From Prorocentrum cordatum (Eukaryota; Sar; Dinophyceae; Prorocentrales; Prorocentraceae), in the NCBI GenBank assembly GCA_963575745.1, contig CAUYUJ010008090.1, forward strand, positions 1 through 42,385: a stretch of 42,385 bases of DNA, in the 5' to 3' direction. This document shows, in pieces, positions 1 through 9,007 of this stretch; the stretch's first letter is position 1, and the number at the start of each line of letters is the position of its first letter. The notes beneath the pieces were generated by a model. The model made no database searches. It worked only from the letters and a program-made list of their open reading frames with translations, and was not told where the DNA came from. Made by a program: the position numbers and the translations under genes.

Positions 1-1
1 T

Positions 2-3000
2 CTCGCGGCAGGCACACTCAATGTTGCGAGAGCTGGGCGGCTCGAGTCTCGGGCATACGCTATTCTACGAGCACTACATGGGGTAGGCTTAAATGTTGTG
101 GCTTTGCAAGAATGTCAAAACGTTGACTTCAATGACACCTTAATTCAGCGTCTGGGGTGGGATGCTGTTTCAAAAAGTACTTGCATGCGGGCAGTGGTGC
201 TTCTCAAACGTCGCCACCTGCCCCACGTGATATGCTCTTATCAAGCAGATCGAGTTGCGATGATTGTTCATCGATCGGGAGTTTGTTTCACTAGCGCTTA
301 TTTTGCTGATGCGTCTCATCCAGACGCTCCAGAGATATGCAGACGGATACTGCATGATGTACGCCGCCTGCATCGACAGGCTCAGGCCAACCATGGCCAC
401 CACTTTCGCTTGTTGCTTGCTTGTGATGCCAATGTGGAGCTCACGCCAGAGTTGGAGGTAGATGGGAGGAGGGTGACGGGACCAGGACTCAGAAGATCGA
501 GGGAGAGGGGACTTGGTCGGAACGGGGCCATTGATTTGGAGGACAGGAGGGCCAAGGAGGTGTGCATGAAGGACCAGATTGAGGAGTTCTTGGAGGAGGA
601 GGAGCTGGCTGCGATCAACACTTTTGAAGCACGGGTCCCGACCTACTGGCACTTTGGTGAGAGCGAGCCTACAAAGGTCTTAGATTGCATCTTGGCGCCC
701 AGGCAGTGGACAGTAAAAGATCTCTCGTGCAGTTGGTTGCTGGACGGGCGCGTGGCACGTTTGAGCGATCATGCAGTGATCAAAACCCTGTTGGCCCCAA
801 GGGAACCCCAGGAGATGTACCGACACCAGGTTGTTCGGCCACACGTCACGGCACGCCGGGCATTCGAGTCCCACAGAGAGGAGTTCTGTTTCAGAGCATT
901 TGTGGACATTGGTATTGAGGCCACACGCCCTGAGGAGATCGCGAAGTCTTTACATCAGCATGCGTTGCCTTTGCTCAACCCGCCTTCCTCTGCGCATCGT
1001 GCACGTGCTAAGTCCAAAGAGCTAGCAGATCTTCAGCATCAGTATCGTGGAGCCCGTGGGAATCGTGATGAGAGAAAGCGCCTGAGGGAACTTATGAGGC
1101 CCCTGGTCAATGCAGATAGGCGTAGTGAGATCGAGTATACCTTCGCGAACCCTCGCAAAAGCAAGAAAGTGAATGCCAAGTCTCTGAAGATCGACGGGGA
1201 AATGACGGAGGATCGTAAGAGGTGGGTGGAGGAGGGGATGAAGCAGCACAGCTTGAACACGATGACGAGCGAAGGGGAGAGGATGAGGAACAGCGAGCTG
1301 GTATCAGACTTACGACGACGTGCACGAGCAGCTAGGGCACACAGCAGCAGCAGCACGATGCACGACATGCGCATGCAGCTCACGATGGGGGTGGTGAACG
1401 AAGCACGTGCACGATTGAGATCTGGCAAGAGCTGCGGTCCTGATGGGGTCAGCGTGGAGCTCTTGAAGGCTTTGGCGTGGCGAGCTGTTCGCCAGATCTT
1501 CCATGTGTTTCGGGATATCTTTGATGGTCATCGTCGGTCACCTGATTGCTGGAGAGAGGTACTCATCACGCTGATGCCCAAGCTTGTGAATCTAGATTCG
1601 CTCACACAAACACGCAATATAGTTGTACAGAACACGTTAGGAAAGTGGTACCTCACCTGTGTTACTATCCTTATCGAGAGGCATGCTGAACAGTACATGG
1701 GGCGATTGGGCTTGTATGGATTCGCACAGGATCGGAGGACGTGGGAAGTAGCGGGGCCCCTTAAGGCCATCTCACAGCATGCGAGCGTATGGGGGAAAGA
1801 TAGGAAAGCGTTCTTCTGTTCATGTGATATAGCACGAGCCTTCGACCATGTTAAGCTCACTACCTTGGCACGCGCGATGCACATGCTTAACATACCAGTA
1901 CAGCTACAATATGCTATGATCGAGCCCTTAACTGACACGACGGGCACGCTCACGTTCGAGGGCCTGGAGTTAGGTGGGGTACGATGGGATCGCTCTCTCA
2001 GAACGGGGGGTACCGAATCTCCGCTGTGCTTTAACTTGGTGGTGTTGGCCATGTGGGCGGAGGTCATAGAGCGGTGGGATAACGAACGTATAGGTGTGGA
2101 GATCCCGTACAGCAACATGCACGACGTGACGCGCGCACATATTTACAATCATGCGATATGGGCAGATAACATATATCTCGTGGCCAGTACATCGGCTCAG
2201 ATGCAGCTGATGATCAACACACTTACTCACGCTTTACGTACATGGGAACTAGAGTGGAAGTCAGATTCACTTGAATCGATGGTGGTGGGCGACCGCGATA
2301 CCACTACTTTCTTTGCTGATATCCAGGGGGTGCAGGTCCCATTCAAGTCAGTCTCTCAGCTGAATGTGTTGGGAACGGTCGTCTCGCAGCAGTACGGGGG
2401 CACGCACGAAGACATACAATTTCGGGTTGAGTGTGCACGACGCGCGTTTTATGGGCAAGCTAAGTATTATCGTTGTCGTGCTCTCCCTCTTCGTAAGCGG
2501 TATCGACGGTATCAGAGCCTGGTACAGAGTGTATTAGCATACGGTCTGGATACATGTACGCTGGACCCTGAAGGTGTTCGATTGCTTCATACCTTTGAGG
2601 GCAGATGCCTACTGGCCATGCATTGTCGACGGAAGCCTGCGGGACAAAGATGGGAGGTCTGGAAGCCCGACATGCTTGACACAGCGAGGGCTTCTTTCTG
2701 CTCGCTGGGATTTCCTAGCATCGTCCAGATCGTGGCGTGGAAGAGTTGGAGTGTCGCGCATTCGGTCAGCACGGTTTATGGCAATTTTGACTTCACAAAT
2801 CCTGGGCCTCCCCGGTGGAGAGGCCCAGGTTCAGGAGTAAATTGTGAGGATGGGGTCTCGAGCGGCTCCCAGCACAATGATGGCGCCGACGGCCGACGTG
2901 TTGCACGCAAGATTGAGCCACATCCTGATACCACGAGACGTGCATTTGTTGATTCTCGCACGGCACTGCTTTGTACACACAAGACTTGGGAAGCGCACCG

Positions 3001-4009
3001 CATGGCCCTCACAGAAAGTCTCCGCTGTCATGGAGATCGTAGGCGCGCCTCTGAAGGCAAACGGCTGCGTGCTGGAGGGGATAGTGTTGGGCAGCGGACT
3101 TGGCAGTACCCGTACATACAGATTCATGGGGATGAATGGTGGGAGACCTTCCGACCAGGATATGCCGCATTTCTGCAGACATGGGAAGCACTTTTACGCA
3201 CGTATGGTAGGCCTAAGATATTCGAGTACTTCTGCACAAATTGGAAACATGTACCAGGAGGAGCTGTTGGGAGAGAATGTAAAGAGGGAACAGGAAGGAA
3301 CGAGGAGGCGACGGAGGAGGAGAACATGAAACAAGCAAGACGTTTGGCGATCATCAATGAAGGGGAAGCCGTGTTTGATATTATGTCGAACGGAGTTGGC
3401 ATTGAGATCAAGGGAGACTCTTTGCTGGTTCAGAGCTGGCTTACGGGGCGTTGGCGTTGTCATAATCGTGCATATCGTGAGCGTGTACACAGGTGTGTCA
3501 ACGACATGTACGCACTTAGCTTATCACACCGAGCACGGGCATCGAACGTTGGGCGAGACATATTTGTACATGAATTTCGTGAAGCAAACACCCGAGCAGA
3601 CGAACTTACTCATTTGGCCAGAGATGGCCACACATTTCATCATAACTATTGCCATCGATATCCCTTCGAACGAGACTCTTTAAAGGTAGTCGCCTGTCGT
3701 GGAGGGTACGACGGGGGAGTGTGCAGCAAGGGCAGTGCGTGCGGTTACTGGATGCAGATTGGCTATCTCAACATGTCTTCGCGGGCGTCTCGGCATGGAG
3801 TGTATTCTACACGATACTCCCCTTACCCGACCTCTTCTCCTCTACATTATCATGCTGACACACCGTTGATTTGGAGAGACGCTGCTGCTGCTGCTTGGTT
3901 GGAGCCAGGCGCCACGATCACCGAATGTGAGTTGTCCGCTGCCGAAGCATTGACACGTGCCATACGCATACAGCTTCAGCAATTTGATGACAGCGATTTT
4001 GCTTCTTGA
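2..4009 (+). CDS. LINE polyprotein: AP-like endonuclease, reverse transcriptase, permuted RNase H (5' partial)
   Basis: The frame is open from the window edge, so the gene starts upstream; the GTG at 98 is not a credible start. Endonuclease (exonuclease-endonuclease-phosphatase fold): LNV near the edge, VALQE with catalytic Glu at nt 110, CDAN at about 425, LDCIL near 680, SDH at 764-772. RT: CGPDG near 1433, motif A CDIARAFD with Asp at 1826, TGGTESP near 2006, motif C WADN with Asp at 2165. A connection region of about 350 residues ends in an acidic linker encoded by GAG repeats (about 3300-3322). The C-terminal RNase H is RVT_3-like but permuted: GDSLLVQSW (Asp 3416), REANTRADEL (Asp 3599), then YDGG (Asp 3710) and ITECEL (Glu 3929). 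There is no internal stop over 1,335 codons, so the copy could be young. It would nick DNA and copy its own RNA at the target. Motif C has Asn in place of the usual second Asp. Confidence 0.9.
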   Translation, partial: LAAGTLNVARAGRLESRAYAILRALHGVGLNVVALQECQNVDFNDTLIQRLGWDAVSKSTCMRAVVLLKRRHLPHVICSYQADRVAMIVHRSGVCFTSAYFADASHPDAPEICRRILHDVRRLHRQAQANHGHHFRLLLACDANVELTPELEVDGRRVTGPGLRRSRERGLGRNGAIDLEDRRAKEVCMKDQIEEFLEEEELAAINTFEARVPTYWHFGESEPTKVLDCILAPRQWTVKDLSCSWLLDGRVARLSDHAVIKTLLAPREPQEMYRHQVVRPHVTARRAFESHREEFCFRAFVDIGIEATRPEEIAKSLHQHALPLLNPPSSAHRARAKSKELADLQHQYRGARGNRDERKRLRELMRPLVNADRRSEIEYTFANPRKSKKVNAKSLKIDGEMTEDRKRWVEEGMKQHSLNTMTSEGERMRNSELVSDLRRRARAARAHSSSSTMHDMRMQLTMGVVNEARARLRSGKSCGPDGVSVELLKALAWRAVRQIFHVFRDIFDGHRRSPDCWREVLITLMPKLVNLDSLTQTRNIVVQNTLGKWYLTCVTILIERHAEQYMGRLGLYGFAQDRRTWEVAGPLKAISQHASVWGKDRKAFFCSCDIARAFDHVKLTTLARAMHMLNIPVQLQYAMIEPLTDTTGTLTFEGLELGGVRWDRSLRTGGTESPLCFNLVVLAMWAEVIERWDNERIGVEIPYSNMHDVTRAHIYNHAIWADNIYLVASTSAQMQLMINTLTHALRTWELEWKSDSLESMVVGDRDTTTFFADIQGVQVPFKSVSQLNVLGTVVSQQYGGTHEDIQFRVECARRAFYGQAKYYRCRALPLRKRYRRYQSLVQSVLAYGLDTCTLDPEGVRLLHTFEGRCLLAMHCRRKPAGQRWEVWKPDMLDTARASFCSLGFPSIVQIVAWKSWSVAHSVSTVYGNFDFTNPGPPRWRGPGSGVNCEDGVSSGSQHNDGADGRRVARKIEPHPDTTRRAFVDSRTALLCTHKTWEAHRMALTESLRCHGDRRRASEGKRLRAGGDSVGQRTWQYPYIQIHGDEWWETFRPGYAAFLQTWEALLRTYGRPKIFEYFCTNWKHVPGGAVGRECKEGTGRNEEATEEENMKQARRLAIINEGEAVFDIMSNGVGIEIKGDSLLVQSWLTGRWRCHNRAYRERVHRCVNDMYALSLSHRARASNVGRDIFVHEFREANTRADELTHLARDGHTFHHNYCHRYPFERDSLKVVACRGGYDGGVCSKGSACGYWMQIGYLNMSSRASRHGVYSTRYSPYPTSSPLHYHADTPLIWRDAAAAAWLEPGATITECELSAAEALTRAIRIQLQQFDDSDFAS

Positions 4010-4145
4010 TGGTGTGTTATCCCTCCGCCCTCCTGGGCTCGGGAATCATTTTCAAGATTGGCCAAGTTACATGACACCTCAGCCCGCCTCCGTGGGTAGG
4101 TGCTCGTTTCACTGCTACTCAAATGCCTAGCTGCGTAGCTGACAC

Positions 4146-4178
4146 GGGCTGCGCTGAAGACCAGCGCCTCGCCAGCCC
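4146..4178 (+). other. 3'-UTR stem-loop of LINE-1
   Basis: GGGCTG (4146-4151) pairs with CAGCCC (4173-4178), and CGCTG (4152-4156) pairs with CAGCG (4162-4166) around the loop AAGAC. It lies 14 bases before the A-rich tail. LINEs with stringent 3'-end recognition use such structures for RT binding; that role here is inferred. Confidence 0.5.
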
Positions 4179-4194
4179 GCGTAAACACAAAAAA

Positions 4195-4224
4195 CCAGGT
4201 TGACGGTTTACCGCCGGCGCCAGT
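4195..4224 (+). repeat. Right half of the cassette hairpin, separated from its left arm by LINE-1
   Basis: CCAGGTTGACGG followed by TTTACCGCCGG and CGCCAGT. This is the loop, right arm and terminus of a type B cassette. The matching left arm (CCGGCGGTAA) is not found next to it; the LINE occupies that position. Confidence 0.8.
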
Positions 4225-5442
4225 TCCGGGGCGCTGGAGAGCTAGTTGGCAAGAAAAATCTCGACGGACCTTTTGCTGACTTTTGGGGTTGAAGATTTTG
4301 TTCTCGAAATTTGACCATTCGTTAGAGCTCTAGTATTTTTTCCCATGATATTCGATCTTATTCCCGCTCGCCATCTTGATCTCAGCTCGTTCGGGTAACT
4401 TTGAAGGCTAAAAAGCGTCCCGGCGGGAACGACCGTTTCGAGTCATCTTGATACGCGCTGTCGGTATTTTGTACTTAACTCGAGCTGTAGGGCAGCTACA
4501 GAGCTGTTAAGCACAGCTATCGCACTCAGAATCAGCACGCGCGTTCGCCTGTTGAATCCAGAGGTCTGAACTCGGTCTGCCAGCCGAGCTAGGTCCGCAA
4601 ACCTATTCGTATTATGCGAGTCATCTTGATAGACACTCTCGGTTTTCTGTACTTAACTCGAGCTTTAGGGCAGCTAGAGTGCTGGTAAGCACGCTCTTTG
4701 CACTCAGAATCATCACGCGCGTTCGCCTGTTTAATCCAGAGGTCTGAACTCGGTCTGCTTGCCGAGCTGGGTCCGCAAACCTATTCGTATTATTCGAGTC
4801 ATCTTGATAGACGCTCTCGGTTTTCTGTACTTAACTCGAGCTGTAGGGCTGCTACAGGGCCCATTGTGACAGACATCGATGGGGAATCATCAGTCGCGTT
4901 CGTCTATTGAACCGAGAGCTCTGAACTCGGCCTGCTGCGCGAGCTAGGTTTGCGAAACTGTTCGTATTGTCCGAAGGATCTTGAGACGTGCTCTCAATTT
5001 TCTGCACTCAACTCGTGCTGGGAGAGGGCTACAGTGCTGCAGGTCACATATATCGATTTGCACACATCAGGCGCGTCTTTCGGCCGATTCCAGAGCTCGG
5101 AACTCGGTCTGCTGCTCGAACTAGATTCGCAAAACTATTATAGTATTCGAGTCGATACTGTCGGTTTTCTGCACTTAACTCGGGCTGTAGGGGGGGCTTT
5201 AGGGCTGGGGATCACATGCGTGGATTCGCAGACATCAGACGCGCCCCGCCTGTCGCATTCAGAGGTCTGAACTCGGTTTGATACTCGAACTGGGTTGCGA
5301 AACTGTTTGTTTTTTGTTAGCGATATATTGAGCTTAAAAAATAGTCGTTCTTTGGATTTCTTTCCCACAGTATATATTGTCAGGAAGCTCTACGAGTCCC
5401 CCGGCGGTAAGAAAGGTTGACGGTTTACCGCCGGCGCCCAGT
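4225..5442 (+). repeat. Type A cassette A1 with five ~177-bp satellite monomers
   Basis: The head starts TCCGGGGCGCTGGAGAGC and includes the CTCTAGTATTTTTTCCC and CTTATTCCCGCTCGCCATC blocks. Monomers, phased on AGTCATCTTG-like sequence, start at 4441, 4619, 4797, 4974 and 5150 (spacing 178, 178, 177, 176). The tail carries GGAAGCTCTACGAGT, then a perfect hairpin (arms 5401-5410 and 5425-5434), and ends in CAGT. Short open frames in the array arise because 177 is a multiple of 3; I see no gene. Confidence 0.85.
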
Positions 5443-6852
5443 AATTCCGGGGAGCTGGAGAGCTAGTTGGCAACAAAAATCTCGACGGACCTTTTGATGA
5501 CTTTTGGTCAGTTGAAATTTTTGTTCTCGAAATTTGACCATTCGTTAGAGCTCTAGTATTTTTTCCCATGATATTCGATCTTATTGATCTCAGCTCGATC
5601 GGGTAACTTTGAAGGCCAAAAAGCAGGCAGGCGGGAGGCGGGAACGGCCGTTTCGAGTTATCTTGATAGGCGTTGTCGGTATTTTCTACTTAACTCGAGC
5701 TCTAGGGCAGCTACAGTGCTGGTAAGCACACCTATCGCACTCAGAATCATGAGGCGCGTTCGCCTGTTGAATCCATAGGTCTCAAATCGGTCTGCTAGCC
5801 GAGCTAGGTCTGCAAACCTATTCGTATTATTCGAGTCAACTTGATACGTGTTGTCGGTATTATCTACTTAACTCGAGCCGTAGGGCAGCCACAGTGCTGG
5901 TAAGCACATCTATCGCCCTCAGAACCATCCGGCGCATTCGTCTGTTCAATCCATAGGTCTGAACTCGGTCTGCTAGCCGAGCTAGGTCCGGAAACCTATT
6001 CGTATTATTCGAGTCAACTTGATACGCGTTGTCGGGTCTCTCTGCTCAACTCGAGCTGTAGGGCAGCTACAGTGCTGGTAAGCACACCAATCGCACTCAG
6101 AATCATCACGCGCGTTCGCCTGTTGAATCCAGAGGTCTAAACTCGGTCTGCTAGCCGAGCTAGGTCCGCAAACCTATTCGTATTATTCGAGTCATCTTGA
6201 CAGACGCTCTCGATTTTCTGTACTTGATTCGAGCTGTAGGGCAGCTACAGGGCTCATTGTCACGGACATCGATGGGGAATCATCAGTCGCGTTCGTCTAC
6301 TGAACTGAGAGCTCTGAACTCGGTCTGCTGTCCGAGCCAGGTTCGCGAAACTATTCGTATTGTCCGAGTCATCTTGAGAAGTGCTCTCGGTTTTCTGCAC
6401 TTAACTCGTGTTTGGGGCCGGCTACAGTGCTGCGGGTCTCACATATCGACTTCAACACATCAGGCGCGTTTGTCGGTCGATTCCAGAGCTTGGAACTCGG
6501 TCTGCTGCTCGAACTAGTTCCGCAAAGCTATTCTATTATTCGAGTCGATACTGTCGGTTTTCCGCACTTAACTCGGGCTTTAGGGGGGCTGCAGGGCTGG
6601 GAATCACATGAGTGGATTCGCAGACATCAGACGCGGCCGCCTGTCGCATTCAGAGGTCTGAACTCGGTTTGATACTCGAACTGGGTTGCGAAACCGGTTG
6701 GTTTTTGTTAGCGTTATCTTGAGAGGTCTGAAATCGCTTGGGCTGAAGAACTAGTTGTTCTTTGGAGTTTTTTCCCACACTTTATATTTTCAGGAAGCTC
6801 TACGAGTCCCCCGGCGGTAAGAAAGGTTGACGGTTTACCGCCGGCGCCCAGT
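5443..6852 (+). repeat. Type A cassette A2 with six monomers
   Basis: The head begins AATTCCGGGGAGCTGG directly after the previous CAGT. Monomers start at 5656, 5834, 6012, 6190, 6367 and 6543. The first three are more alike than the rest, suggesting local duplication of the first monomer type. The 3' hairpin has arms 6811-6820 and 6835-6844, and the unit ends in CAGT. Confidence 0.85.
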
Positions 6853-6915
6853 GCGGCATTCCGCGCTTGGCCTCGCTATCCGGGTTTTGGACGCTTACAA
6901 GTGGACGCTTACAAT
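6853..6915 (+). repeat. Short spacer module ending in GGGTTTTGGACGCTTACAAGT
   Basis: A GC-rich start (GCGGCATTCCGCGC) leads into a CCGGGTTTTGGACGCT block that also occurs near 19435 and 19485 and, in diverged form, near 17955 and 31545. It is a recurrent linker between cassettes. No coding signal is seen. Confidence 0.55.
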
Positions 6916-8363
6916 AACTTGTAGAGCTTCCCTTAGCAAGTTATTGCTGGAAGCTTAAGAGTAATTCCGGGGAGCTGGAGAGCTAGTTGGCAACAAAAAT
7001 CTCGACGGACCTTTTGGTGACTTTTGGTCGGTTGAAAATTTTGTTCTCGAAATTTGACCATTCGTTAGGGCTCTAGTATTTTTTCCATGATATTCGATCT
7101 TATTCCCGCTCGCCATCTTGATCTCAGCTCGATCGGGTAACTTTGAAGGCCAAAAAGCAGGCAGGCGGGAACGGCCGTTTCGAGTCATCTTGATACGCGT
7201 TGTCGGTATTTCCTACTTAACTCGAGCTGTAGAGCAGCTACAGTGCTGGTGAGCACATCTATCGCACTCAGAATCATGAGGCGCGTTCGCCTGTTGAATC
7301 CATAGGTCTGAACTCGGTCTGCTAGCCGAGCTAGGTCCGCAAAGCTATTCGTATTATTCGAGTCAACTTGATACGCATTGTCGGTATTCTCTACTTAACT
7401 CGAGCTGTAGGACAGCTACAGTGCTGGTAAGCATGCCTATCGCACTCAGACTCATCAGGCGCGTTCGCCTGTTCAATTCATAAGTCTGAAATCGGTCTGC
7501 TAGCCGAGCTAGGTCCGGAAACCTACTCGTATTATTCGAGTCAACTTGATACGCGTTATCGATATTCTCTACTTAACTCGAGCTTTAGGGCAGCTACAGT
7601 GCTGGTAAACACACCTATCGCACTCAGAACCATCACGCGCGTTCGCCTGTTGAATCCAGAGGTCTGAACTCGGTCTGCTAGCCGAGCTAGGTCCGTAAAC
7701 TTATTCGTATTATTCGAGCTATGTTGACAGACGCTCTCGGTTTTCTGTACTTAACTCGAGCTGTAGGGCAGCTACAGGGCTCATTGTCACATACATCGAT
7801 GGGGAATTATCAGTCGCGTTCGTCTATTGAACCGAGAGCTCTGAACTCGGGCTGCTGCCCGAGCTAGGTTCGCGAAACTATTCGTATTGTCTGAATGATC
7901 TTGAGAAGTGCTCTCTGTCTTCTGCACTTAACTCGTGTTTGGGGATGGCTAGAGTGCTGCGGGTCACAGACATCGATTTGCACACACCAGGCGCGTTTGT
8001 CGGTCGATTCCAGAGCTCGGAACTCGGTCTGCTGCTCGAACTAGGTCCGCAAAACTATTCTAATATTCGAGTCGATACTTAACTCGGGCGGCAGGGGGGC
8101 TGCAGGGCTGGGAATCACATGAGTGGATTCGCAGACATCAGACGCGCCCACCTGTCGCATTCAGAGGTCTGAACTCGGTTTGATACTCGAACTGGGTTGC
8201 GAAACCGGTTGGTTTTTGTTAGCGTTATCTTGAGAGGTCTGAAATCGCTTGGGCTGAAGAACTAGTTGTTATTTGGAGTTTTTTCCCACACTATATATTT
8301 TCAGGAAGCTCTACGAGTCTCCCGGCGGTAAGAAAGGTTGACGGTTTACCGCCGGCGCCCAGT
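6916..8363 (+). repeat. Type A cassette A3 with six monomers
   Basis: It has the full head with the 5' inverted repeat (AACTTGTAGAGCTTCCC, one change from consensus). Monomers start at 7183, 7361, 7539, 7717, about 7894 and 8070; the last has lost roughly 20 bp. The tail carries AGCTCTACGAG and a perfect hairpin (8322-8331 / 8346-8355), and the unit ends in CAGT. Confidence 0.85.
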
Positions 8364-8587
8364 TCCCGGAGAGCTCGCTGAGAGCTAAGGGTTTAAGAGT
8401 AGAAGCCGGACCGTGGTGGTGCCCGCCAGGACGGCAAGTGGTCCGGGCGAGCTTCCGACAAGCCTGCACGCGTGCAGACAGGAATGGAAGCGTTCTGCCA
8501 GCGTTTCGATAGCGCTTCAAGTGAGCTTCCTAGAACTTTCCCTGGAAGATTTCCCGTCCTGATAGGGTCTCTTTGCTCTCCGGGTGT
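8364..8587 (+). repeat. Type C GC-rich cassette C1
   Basis: It starts TCCCGGAGAGCTCGCTGAG after CAGT. The body (GAAGCCGGACCGTGGTGGTGC, then CTGCACGCGTGCAG at about 8464) matches five other copies in the window. The central 14-mer is a perfect palindrome. It carries no CTCGTAGAG inverted repeat of its own. Confidence 0.7.
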
Positions 8588-8671
8588 AACTCGTAGAGTT
8601 TCCCCTAGCAAGTAACTCGTAGAGCTTCCCTTAGCAAGTAATGACTTGTAGAGCTTCCCTTAGCAAGTTAT
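8588..8671 (+). repeat. Three tandem 26-bp head modules
   Basis: Three successive copies of AACTCGTAGAG[C/T]TTCCC..AGCAAGT, each ending in AAGT. These are the first 26 bp of type A cassettes stacked without their bodies, followed by a type B head. Confidence 0.7.
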
Positions 8672-9007
8672 TACCTCGTAGAGCTCTTCGGCATCGATGA
8701 GCTAGAGGAATTCCGGCGCGGTGTGGAGCTAGTTGGCCGACCCGGCCAGAACGGACAAAGTGGTAACTTTTGGGTGGTTTTGCGAATATTTGAAAGATAT
8801 TTGACCATTTATTTTGAGAAAGCAAATTTTTCGCACCTGTAGTGGGCTATGGCGCGCTCGCCAGTAAAATTTTCAGGCCCATAGGTGCAGTATTACTATC
8901 AAAACACTTGGAGGAACCGAGGTTCTATAAAAACAGAAAAACACGATTTTTCGAGTTTTTCGTTTCTCGCCTCAGAAGCTTTCTCCATGTGTTCCGACGA
9001 TCGCTGT
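8672..9007 (+). repeat. Type B cassette B1, 3' end missing
   Basis: It has the CCTCGTAGAGCTCTTCGGC head, the GACCCGGCC block, the GAAAGATATTTGACC block and the ATTACTATCAAAACACTTGG block. It stops at GATCGCTGT, before the AGCTCTACGAG repeat and hairpin expected in this position, where a new type A head begins. Confidence 0.75.

Larger units (their letters stand above)
1..4192 (+). mobile_element. LINE-1: non-LTR retrotransposon, 5' end beyond the window
   Basis: The element comprises a long pol-like reading frame, a 183-bp 3' UTR (4010-4192) and a short A-rich tail. The 3' flank starting at about 4193 (AACCAGGTTG) is the loop and right arm of the hairpin that ends the local repeat cassettes, so the element interrupts such a hairpin. 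The left flank lies outside the window, so the target duplication cannot be confirmed here. The 3' UTR has a GC-rich stem-loop close to the tail. There is no long poly(A) and no LTR. Confidence 0.85.

Noticed and set aside
98-100. GTG at 98 as the start of the first polyprotein
   Set aside because: The frame is open to the window edge and encodes the beginning of the endonuclease domain (LNV..RAYAILRALHGVGLNVVALQE), so the start lies upstream.
170-652. 160-residue - strand frame over the endonuclease region, and similar antisense frames over the LINE genes
   Set aside because: They lie opposite well-supported coding sequence with clear motifs, so they are antisense shadows.
3650-3970. RNase H of LINE-1 read as a broken domain lacking its first half, with an unrelated C-terminal extension
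   Set aside because: The supposedly missing half (DGG and AEL helix) is present downstream in all four copies with the catalytic residues conserved, so permutation is the better reading.
4441-5270. Many 60-140-residue open frames in the satellite monomers, with recurring motifs such as SSELGLLLEL and CCRFSALNS
   Set aside because: The monomer length is near 177, a multiple of 3, so any open phase repeats. The frames differ between cassettes, break at random and have no start or family resemblance.
5401-5442. Bacterial integron attC sites or a CRISPR array, because hairpin-bearing repeats alternate with cassettes
   Set aside because: Unit lengths of 0.4-1.5 kb, eukaryotic LINEs throughout, no integrase or cas genes, and no short regular spacers.
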